The notes under the pieces were generated by a model, which searched no databases, had not been told where the DNA came from, and saw nothing but the letters and a program-made list of their open reading frames with translations. Positions 15,151 through 20,666 of a DNA stretch of 20,666 nt are shown here, one piece after another. The position numbers were made by a program, and so were the translations under genes. This stretch comes from Leptolyngbya sp. SIO4C5 (GTDB lineage Bacteria; Cyanobacteriota; Cyanobacteriia; Phormidesmidales; Phormidesmidaceae), in NCBI GenBank assembly GCA_010671965.1, contig JAAHIC010000002.1, forward strand, positions 1 through 20,666, written 5' to 3'. How positions within the stretch are numbered: the first letter of the stretch is position 1; each line of letters begins with the position of its first letter.

Positions 15151-16534
15151 TCGTAATCGGTCTACTCAAGAACCCCAAAAGGTTATTTTGCCGCCGCATC
15201 GCGGCGGCAAAATAACGCTTCCAGGTTTTGGTGCAAGAGGTAAGTCTACTAATGCAACTCAATGGGGGCGGTACTTCTACCGGAGTGGCGCTGCGCGTTG
15301 GTTTGCCCGTGCGGAGTACGGATCGCGGTCTGGACTCTGGCTGGGGTTCTTGCTGGTGGGTCTACTGGGTAGTAGCTGTCAATTTCAGCCGACGCCAACG
15401 GTTGAACCGGAGTCAGCAGAAACGGCATCGGCCAGAGCCGAATGTGTTCAGACCTACGACCCCGATCAGGATTATTTCCCGGATAAAGTTCAGCTTGACT
15501 ATGCGACGGGCTTTACCGTGGAGTACCACAACCACTACAAAGTGGTGACGGTGAATCAGCCTTGGAAAAATGCCGATCGCCTCTTTCAGTATGTGCTGGT
15601 GCAGTGCGGCACTCCGGAACCCAGTGGTTTTGACCAAGCGCAGGTGATCGAAGTGCCCATTCAGAGCGTGGTCGCACTTTCTACCACCCATCTGCCGCAT
15701 TTGGAGCGACTCGACGAACTAGAGGCACTGGTGGGCGTGAGTCAGTTTAAGCAGGTCAACACCCCAGCCGTCCGGCAAAAAATCGACCAGGGCACCATCC
15801 AGGAATTTAGTTCCGGTACTGCGCTGGATCTGGAGCGATTGCTGGTGGCTGACCCAGATGTGGTGATGGCGTTTGCCGTTGGCGATTCGGAGACGGATAC
15901 CTACCCGCGCCTGATGCAGGCTGGAATTCCGGTCGCCATCGTCGCTGAATACATGGAAGCCTCGCCCCTGGCCAAATCGGAGTGGCTCAAGTTCACCGCG
16001 TTACTGTTCAACCAAGAAGCAGCGGCGCAGCAGGCATTCGCTGCGATCGCGGGCGAATACGAAGCGATGAAACAGTTGACGGCCTTGCTCACTGACCGTC
16101 CCACCGCCTTCACGGGTTTTAGCTATGACGGCACCTGGTATATGCCGGGCGGACAGAGCTATATCGCGCAATTCTTACAGGATGCTGGCGCTGACTACCT
16201 GTGGGCTGATGTTGACCAGGCAGGCAGCCTACCGCTAGATTTTGAAGCAGTGTATGACCGTGCCGCCACCGCCGATTTTTGGGTTAATGTCAGTCAGGAT
16301 TGGCAGACCCGCCAGGATGCGATCGCGGCTGATCCTCGCTATGGCGAATTTCAGGCATGGCAACAAAATCAGGTGTTTAACAACAATGCCCGCCTTAACC
16401 CCAATGGGGGCAACGATTACTGGGAGAGCGGCATCGTCAATCCCCATTTGATCCTGGCTGACCTGATCAAAATTTTTCACCCTGATCTGATGCCCAACCA
16501 CGAGTTTGTTTACTACCAGCCCTTGCAACCATGA
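15143..16534 (+). CDS. Periplasmic binding protein of a metal-chelate ABC importer
   Basis: A FecB/BtuF-class substrate-binding protein, 463 aa from the ATG at 15143. A hydrophobic segment LWLGFLLVGLLGSSC suggests a lipoprotein anchor, but it begins about 60 residues after the start. The preceding region is Arg/Gly-rich, includes a 35-bp perfect palindrome (15182-15216) and has no later ATG before the hydrophobic segment, so the N-terminus is abnormal or the start is non-ATG. Binding-fold landmarks: VVALSTTHLPHLERL, LDLERLLVADPDVVMAF, AGIPVAIVAEY, FSYDGTWYMPGGQSYIAQFL and HPDLMPN near the end. It overlaps the ferredoxin gene by 8 bp and the phosphodiesterase by 4 bp (ATGA). Ligand unknown; an Fe-siderophore or a corrinoid is plausible. 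Confidence 0.87.
   Translation: MPDRNRSTQEPQKVILPPHRGGKITLPGFGARGKSTNATQWGRYFYRSGAARWFARAEYGSRSGLWLGFLLVGLLGSSCQFQPTPTVEPESAETASARAECVQTYDPDQDYFPDKVQLDYATGFTVEYHNHYKVVTVNQPWKNADRLFQYVLVQCGTPEPSGFDQAQVIEVPIQSVVALSTTHLPHLERLDELEALVGVSQFKQVNTPAVRQKIDQGTIQEFSSGTALDLERLLVADPDVVMAFAVGDSETDTYPRLMQAGIPVAIVAEYMEASPLAKSEWLKFTALLFNQEAAAQQAFAAIAGEYEAMKQLTALLTDRPTAFTGFSYDGTWYMPGGQSYIAQFLQDAGADYLWADVDQAGSLPLDFEAVYDRAATADFWVNVSQDWQTRQDAIAADPRYGEFQAWQQNQVFNNNARLNPNGGNDYWESGIVNPHLILADLIKIFHPDLMPNHEFVYYQPLQP
15182..15216. repeat. 35-bp perfect palindromic hairpin inside the binding-protein gene
   Basis: GTTATTTTGCCGCCGC (15182-15197) and its exact complement (15201-15216) flank a 3-base loop, ATC. The T-run precedes and the A-run follows the GC stem on either strand, the reverse of an intrinsic terminator. 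It falls near the 5' end of the reading frame, between the ferredoxin stop and the signal-anchor, and looks like an inserted palindromic element or a translational control hairpin. Confidence 0.8.
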
Positions 16535-17340
16535 CCGCCTTCACCCTGATCCAGATCACCGACACGCACCTACTGGCCGATCCGACCGCCCAACTGCGGG
16601 GCTGTACGCCCTGGCAGACGCTACAGGATTGCCTCCGTCAGGTCGCTGTTCATCAACCCGATGGCTTGCTGATCACGGGCGATCTTGCCGATCAGGGTCA
16701 GCCTGCCGCCTATGATGCTCTGATCACAGCCGTTAGCACAGTTAGCTGTCCGGTCTACTGGCTACCGGGCAACCATGATGACGTGACCCAATTACAGGCT
16801 CAGTTACAGACCCAGTTACAGACACAATGCCAATTGCCCCAGTGGTACGGTCTTCAGGCCGTGGATCTAGGCGTGTGGCGACTGCTGTTGTTGAATTCAG
16901 TGCTGCTCCAGGCGAAGTGGGGAGAAGGCTATCTAGCAGCGGATCAACTCCACTGGCTGCGGCGGGAATTGACTAACTGCCCCGATCGCCCCACCCTAGT
17001 TGCACTCCATCACCATCCGGTGGCAACGGGGATTGACTGGCTGGATCAAATGCCTCTACAGAACGCCGCTGAACTGCTGGCCATTCTCGCAGACTTTGCC
17101 CAAGTGCGCGTGGTGCTGTTTGGGCATATTCATCAGGCGTTAGCGCAGCAGCGATCGCTTATTCCTGGTGCTGCTCCCATCTCGTTCTATGGTTGTCCCT
17201 CAACCTGCCTACAAGTATCACCCCCACAACCTGCATCAAATGCCAAACTGCCGGGGTTTCGCCTGCTGTATTTAGAGGCTGATGGCCGTCACCAAACCCA
17301 AGTGCAGCGGGTGCGATCGCAGGCGGTGACTCATGCCTAA
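16531..17340 (+). CDS. Calcineurin-like phosphodiesterase (CpdA/Icc type)
   Basis: A 269-aa class III cyclic-nucleotide-type metallophosphodiesterase. All metal ligands are visible: D11 and H13 (DTH), GDLAD with D51, GNHD with N81 and H82, HHHP at about 170 and GHIH at about 205. No signal peptide, so cytoplasmic. CpdA/Icc relatives hydrolyse cAMP or small phosphodiesters, but the substrate here is unknown. It starts within the stop of the binding-protein gene (ATGA) and ends 8 bp inside the permease gene, so it is an integral part of the uptake operon. Three 12-bp direct repeats (16789-16824) enlarge a Gln-rich loop just after GNHDD. Confidence 0.88.
   Translation: MTAFTLIQITDTHLLADPTAQLRGCTPWQTLQDCLRQVAVHQPDGLLITGDLADQGQPAAYDALITAVSTVSCPVYWLPGNHDDVTQLQAQLQTQLQTQCQLPQWYGLQAVDLGVWRLLLLNSVLLQAKWGEGYLAADQLHWLRRELTNCPDRPTLVALHHHPVATGIDWLDQMPLQNAAELLAILADFAQVRVVLFGHIHQALAQQRSLIPGAAPISFYGCPSTCLQVSPPQPASNAKLPGFRLLYLEADGRHQTQVQRVRSQAVTHA
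16789..16824 (+). repeat. Three 12-bp tandem repeats in the phosphodiesterase gene
   Basis: CAATTACAGGCT, CAGTTACAGACC and CAGTTACAGACA run in tandem and encode QLQA/QLQT/QLQT directly after the GNHDD metal site. Probably a slippage-prone loop. Confidence 0.75.
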
Positions 17341-18427
17341 GCGGGCGTCTTCCCCATTGCGATCAGGGACTGCTCAACTCCTGCTATCCGATCAGAGCAC
17401 AGCGACTTATATCCGTCAGTATGGCGGTTTCTGCGGTCTGGGACTGCTGGTGCTGGGGGTATTCCTCGCCAGTCTAGCGCTGGGGTCGGTCTCGATTCCC
17501 CTATCGGAGGTGGTCACGGTTGTGCTGGGTGGCACCGCATCGAAATCAGCTTGGCAAGAGATCATCCTGCAGTTTCGTCTGCCAAGAGCGATCACTGCCG
17601 CTGCTGCTGGAGCGGCTCTAGCGATCAGTGGCCTCCAGCTCCAGGCGCTCTTTCGCAATCCGCTGGCGGGGCCATCAGTGCTGGGCATCAACGCTGGGGC
17701 GAGTCTCGGGGTGGCGCTGGTGGTATTAACTGGGAATGCGGCGGGGGCAACCGTTTTAGCAGGTCTATCGCAGCTCAGCCTGGTTGCCGCCGCCAGTCTA
17801 GGCGCGGCGGCTTCGATGGGACTCGTCCTGCTCGTGGCAAATCGAGTTCGCAGTGCACTGGCTTTACTAATTTTTGGCCTCATGTTCGGCTATACTACCA
17901 CTGCCTTGGTGACTATCCTGCTCCACTTCAGCCGCCTGGATCAGACCCTAGCCTACCTCAGCTGGACGTTCGGCAGTTTCTCTGGCGTGACTTGGCCGCA
18001 GATGCCGACGTTCTTGCCGCTGATTGGCTTGGGAATTATCATGGCCCACCTGTGCTACAAGCCGCTCAATCTACTGCTACTGGGGGAAGAACAGGCGCTA
18101 AGTCTAGGACTCTCAATCAAGCTGGTGCGGGGCTACCTAATCGTCAGTTCATCCCTGCTAGCTGGCACCGTGACGGCCTTCTGTGGCCCGATCGCGTTTT
18201 TGGGCGTAGCGGTACCGCATTTAGGCCGTAGCTTGTTCTACACGTTGAATCATCGCATTCTCGTACCAGCCGCCACGCTGCTGGGGGCACTATTAGCGCT
18301 ATTGGCAGATCTGATTGCCCAACTGCCCGGTAGCCAAACGATATTACCCCTCAACGCCGTCACGGCCTTGATTGGTGCCCCGGTGCTAATCTGGCTGATG
18401 CTAAAGCGATATCGTATGTTTTACTAG
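17333..18427 (+). CDS. FecCD-family ABC permease
   Basis: A 364-aa inner-membrane permease of the FecCD/BtuC family, which forms the channel for ferric siderophores, haem or corrinoids. Hydrophobic helices fill residues 35-355. Family landmarks: LGSVSIPLSEV, FRLPRAITAAAAGAALAISG, LFRNPLAGPSVLGINAGAS, LSWTFGSF, LGLSIKLVRGY and FCGPIAFLGVAVPHLGR, with the C-terminal TALIGAPVLIWLMLKR. The length is slightly above the usual 330 because of a 30-residue hydrophilic N-terminus. The start overlaps the phosphodiesterase stop by 8 bp. It is the only ABC permease in the window, and no ATPase follows: 26 bp downstream lies a receptor 3' fragment on the other strand. Confidence 0.94.
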   Translation: MPKRASSPLRSGTAQLLLSDQSTATYIRQYGGFCGLGLLVLGVFLASLALGSVSIPLSEVVTVVLGGTASKSAWQEIILQFRLPRAITAAAAGAALAISGLQLQALFRNPLAGPSVLGINAGASLGVALVVLTGNAAGATVLAGLSQLSLVAAASLGAAASMGLVLLVANRVRSALALLIFGLMFGYTTTALVTILLHFSRLDQTLAYLSWTFGSFSGVTWPQMPTFLPLIGLGIIMAHLCYKPLNLLLLGEEQALSLGLSIKLVRGYLIVSSSLLAGTVTAFCGPIAFLGVAVPHLGRSLFYTLNHRILVPAATLLGALLALLADLIAQLPGSQTILPLNAVTALIGAPVLIWLMLKRYRMFY

Positions 18428-18453
18428 CCCCTCATCCCGTGGGAAAGAGTCAC

Positions 18454-18590
18454 CTAAAACCGGGAGCGAAACTGCACCCTAACCACGCGGCGATTGCCGT
18501 AGTTGGCGCGAGGTGTGCCAAGCGGTGCAAATGCAGCCGTGAAATATTCTTGGTCAAACACATTATTGGCGAATAGGTAGAGGGAGCATC
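18454..18590 (-). pseudogene. TonB-dependent receptor, 3' scrap
   Basis: The minus strand ends in a typical receptor C-terminus: LYLFANNVFDQEYF, then GTPRANYGNRRVVRVQF and RSRF with final Phe, stop TAG at 18454-18456. Only about 45 codons remain and the homology fades near 18590. It differs from the C-termini of the three larger receptors here, so it represents a further receptor gene. Its position, tail to tail after the permease, is where the ATPase gene of the operon would be expected. Confidence 0.82.
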
Positions 18591-18714
18591 CCGCTTTCGA
18601 CAAAATACTCAGATAGCAAGCTGCCCCCCGGGGATTAGGTATTAGTGCAGTGTCCCAAACGGAGAACCGCTAAAATTGATTCAACTGCACTCTCGCAGAG
18701 TGAAACCATCATTT

Positions 18715-19425
18715 ATGTTTTCATCCGTCAATCAAGCCTTACCCAATGCCGCTGAGCTCATCGGCTCAGACGATACTCCCGTGGATAACGAGGATCAAAA
18801 TCTCCTGCCTAATTTACTGCTGCTGCTGCTGACCCATCTGTGGGCCGAGCGGATGGACTGGTACTTTGGGGTGGATATGGCCATCTATCACACTACCGGA
18901 CTCAATCCCCGCGTCCCTGTTGTGCCCGATGCCTTTCTCAGCCTGGGGGTAGAGCGCAAGAAGGGGGGCAAGTCGCGACGCAGCTACGTGATGTGGGAAG
19001 AGCAAGACATTCCTCCCACATTTGTGCTGGAGATGGTGTCTCACCAACCCAGTGATGAATACACCCGAAAGCTGGAAACCTATGCCAAGCTTGGCGTGCT
19101 GTACTACGTGATTTATAACCCGGAGTTTTGGCAACGAGACCGACATCAGCCTTTCGAGGTCTATAAGTTAGAGGGCGATGCTTATCGCTTGCAAATTGGC
19201 GAACCTTATTGGATACCCGAAGTGGGGCTAGGCATTGGCCGCTATCAGGGGCAGGTGGGTGGTTTGTCGCAGGAAATTTTAACCTGGTATGACGCGCAAG
19301 GCAACCGGTATCCGAGCGCTGAAGAGCAGGAAAGACAGCGGGCACAGCAAGAGCGACAGCGGGCAGAGCGGCTGGCGGCTTACTTGCGATCGCGAGGGAT
19401 TGACCCCAACCAGTTGCCAGAATAG
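18715..19425 (+). CDS. Uma2 family (DUF820) nuclease-fold protein
   Basis: A 236-aa protein of the Uma2 family, a restriction-endonuclease-like PD-(D/E)XK fold greatly expanded in cyanobacteria; biological role unknown. Core motifs: VVPDAFLSLG (motif Asp), PPTFVLEMVS (motif Glu), then DEYTRKLETYAKLGVLYYVIYNP, whose KxxxYAxLGVxYYxI pattern is diagnostic. The last 35 residues are a charged Gln/Arg/Glu helix and a tail LRSRGIDPNQLP common in this family. The ATG at 18715 is preferred to the TTG at 18676 because the family normally begins close to this point. It stands alone, with no partner that would suggest a function. Confidence 0.87.
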   Translation: MFSSVNQALPNAAELIGSDDTPVDNEDQNLLPNLLLLLLTHLWAERMDWYFGVDMAIYHTTGLNPRVPVVPDAFLSLGVERKKGGKSRRSYVMWEEQDIPPTFVLEMVSHQPSDEYTRKLETYAKLGVLYYVIYNPEFWQRDRHQPFEVYKLEGDAYRLQIGEPYWIPEVGLGIGRYQGQVGGLSQEILTWYDAQGNRYPSAEEQERQRAQQERQRAERLAAYLRSRGIDPNQLPE

Positions 19426-19440
19426 AGACGTACTTTTTCA

Positions 19441-19587
19441 TCACTCCTCAGGCGACAGCAGTTGCTCTTTGAGATCTTCGAGATATAGCTTGGTGCCAAT
19501 AGGGCCTGGTAGACCCAGACATAAATAAGCGGGAATGAAATAAACGCGTCCAGCTTGGCTGGTGTCGAGGGATTGGGAGATCGCCAC
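19441..19587 (-). pseudogene. Siderophore-binding lipoprotein, 3' fragment (second copy)
   Basis: The minus strand encodes the last 47 residues of a binding lipoprotein: SLDTSQAGRVYFIPAY, then LCLGLPGPIGTKLYLEDL, ending at TGA 19441-19443. It closely matches the C-terminus of the gene at 20180-20666 (AGRVYFIPAYLCLGLPG shared exactly) with scattered substitutions. Homology stops near 19587 at an in-frame TAA, and the rest of the gene is missing. It lies beyond the EamA gene, so the intact gene and this scrap flank EamA as direct repeats of about 150 bp. Confidence 0.9.
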
Positions 19588-19610
19588 TTATCAGCCTGTC
19601 GCTGTCCCGC

Positions 19611-20041
19611 CTACTTCAACAGCACCAGGGGTCCGGCTAAGATCAACGCAGTTCCTAAGACAACCTTTGTGGTCAAGGGTTCCCCCAAGAACACGACCGA
19701 AAAAACGATAATCAAAACCAATCCTGACTTATCAATCGGCGCAACTAGCGACGCCGAGCCCAGTTGTAACGCGCGGAAATAACACAGCCAGACAATCCGG
19801 TTGCCAACCCCGACAGCACCAAAAACAGCAGTGATTTTTGGGAGAGGTTGGGCCATTCTTGCCACTCACCGTTGACCCAGACAATTCCCCAGGAGATCGC
19901 TAGGATCACCACCGTCCGAATCGCCGTTACCAAATTGGAACTCACCGCCTCGACCCCAATCTTGGCAAATACGGTGGTCAGCGCGGCAAAAAATGCTGAG
20001 AGTAGCGCGAAAATCCACCAGCTTTGATCGAGAGGAAGCAT
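19611..20041 (-). pseudogene. EamA family transporter with a one-base frameshift
   Basis: A single-EamA-domain (DMT superfamily) transporter of the short cyanobacterial kind, about 143 aa if repaired. Frame one runs from ATG 20041 through IFALLSAFFAALTTVFAKIG to SGLATGLS; frame two continues WLCYFRALQLGSASLVAPIDK to VLGTALILAGPLVLLK. The break is at about 19790, where TTGTCTGGCTG lacks one T relative to the expected Leu-Ser-Trp-Leu codons. Both halves are otherwise well conserved, so this is a recent mutation or a sequencing error. It lies downstream of the binding-lipoprotein gene on the same strand. Confidence 0.85.
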
Positions 20042-20059
20042 AGCTCTGTACCCACCGCG

Positions 20060-20089
20060 CCGTTTTGCTCAAATTAGCAGGCAAAACGG
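20060..20089. repeat. 9-bp inverted repeat upstream of EamA
   Basis: CCGTTTTGC (20060-20068) and GCAAAACGG (20081-20089) pair around 12 bases, between the stop of the binding-lipoprotein gene and the EamA start. No T-run follows on the minus strand. It may be an operator, a leader hairpin or a weak terminator. Confidence 0.4.
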
Positions 20090-20179
20090 TGTGCCATAAC
20101 AGGATCGTGATTACTTTGATAATCAAAATTGAAATTGCTCCCCAACCTTCCACTTCCACCTATTGCCTCAGCCGACGAC

Positions 20180-20666
20180 CTAACCAGATGACGACAGCAG
20201 CTTTTCTTGCAGTTCTTCCAGATATAGCTCAGTGCCGATCGCCCCCGGTAAGCCCAAACACAAATAAGCTGGAATAAAGTAGACTCGCCCGGCTTGACTA
20301 GCGTCGAGGGACTGCGCGATCGCACTTTCTTCCCAAGACGCCTTAATGTCCGCTAGCTGAGCGGTCTCAAATTGATCGTCACCCGTGATGTGCTTGGGCG
20401 GGTCAAAATTGCTGCCCAGCATAATGACCGAATCAGCTTCATTCATCTGAGGTAGGGTTTCAATCGATATCGGGGGTGGAGACATTGGCTCAGACCATTT
20501 AAATCCAGGGGGTGCTACTAGTTGAAATCCCATTTCCTCAAGTAGGGAGCTGCACATGCCGTGGCCAGAGTTACCCAAATACATATCTTGAAAATTGCGG
20601 GAACTGAGCAACAGCAGCTTTGGGTGGGTTGAAACGACAGGGGCAAAATCTTCACGAGCTGCGGCA
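20180..20666 (-). CDS. Siderophore-binding ABC lipoprotein, C-terminal part (continues at 155)
   Basis: The C-terminal half of the binding lipoprotein whose start lies at 733. It contains LLSSRNFQDMYLGN, then SIETLPQMNEADSVIMLG, then AGRVYFIPAYLCLGLPG, and ends at 20180. The frame is open to the right edge, and the internal codon at 20611 that could be taken as a start is simply a Leu codon of the longer protein. Residues before and after the join at the terminal repeat agree in frame and in family order. Its 3' end is duplicated, in diverged form, at 19441-19587. Confidence 0.9.
   Translation of the reverse strand, partial: AAAREDFAPVVSTHPKLLLLSSRNFQDMYLGNSGHGMCSSLLEEMGFQLVAPPGFKWSEPMSPPPISIETLPQMNEADSVIMLGSNFDPPKHITGDDQFETAQLADIKASWEESAIAQSLDASQAGRVYFIPAYLCLGLPGAIGTELYLEELQEKLLSSSG
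20541..20666. repeat. Terminal direct repeat, right copy (126 bp)
   Basis: Identical to 30-155. The base before it differs (A at 20540, T at 29), where the left copy enters the fold-back segment. Collapsing the copies closes the sequence at 20,511 bp. Confidence 0.9.

Overview
The window looks cyanobacterial: the HIP1 octamer GCGATCGC recurs throughout, outer-membrane receptors carry an AMIN-type domain before the plug, and the protein families (sucrase-ferredoxin-like, Uma2, Rpn/DUF2887, Mnx-type UPF0016 behind a yybP-ykoY riboswitch) are typical of filamentous or plectonemal cyanobacteria. I cannot name the species. Almost everything belongs to one theme: TonB/ABC uptake of ferric siderophores or a related metal chelate, with a manganese exporter, an MFS exporter and several genes of unknown role.

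Layout on the minus strand, in transcription order: a PchR-type AraC regulator (4762-3701), a putative operator region, an intact 935-aa TonB-dependent receptor (3569-762), then a siderophore-binding lipoprotein that starts at 733, runs off the left edge and continues from the right edge (20666-20180). Bases 30-155 and 20541-20666 are identical over 126 bp. Joining the ends there gives one uninterrupted 354-aa reading frame and a closed length of 20,511 bp, so the window behaves as a circular molecule or one unit of a tandem repeat. The first 34 bases are an inverted copy of 20515-20548 and look like a fold-back artefact.

The 4.8-9.5 kb part holds a broken GDT1 3' piece joined to a broken TonB-receptor 5' piece, an intact riboswitch-controlled GDT1/Mnx manganese transporter, a glyoxalase-fold protein, an MFS exporter and an Rpn-type nuclease. 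From 13.3 to 9.5 kb on the minus strand there is a receptor lacking its N-terminal part, a strong terminator, a second siderophore-binding lipoprotein and a sucrase-ferredoxin-like protein. From 13.3 to 18.4 kb on the plus strand a second receptor lacking its N-terminal part leads a tightly coupled operon: [2Fe-2S] ferredoxin-domain protein, substrate-binding protein, calcineurin-like phosphodiesterase and FecCD permease. The expected ABC ATPase is absent; a receptor 3' scrap follows instead. The remainder holds a Uma2 nuclease-fold protein, a second scrap of the siderophore-binding gene and an EamA transporter with a one-base frameshift.

The most striking property is the amount of breakage and reshuffling confined to iron-uptake families: five receptor pieces with only one intact receptor, two head-to-head truncated receptors meeting at about 13.33 kb, and two places where a gene is followed by an intervening segment and then by a diverged second copy of its own 3' end. 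No replication, partition, integrase or transposase gene (other than the Rpn-type protein), tRNA, rRNA or CRISPR array is visible.
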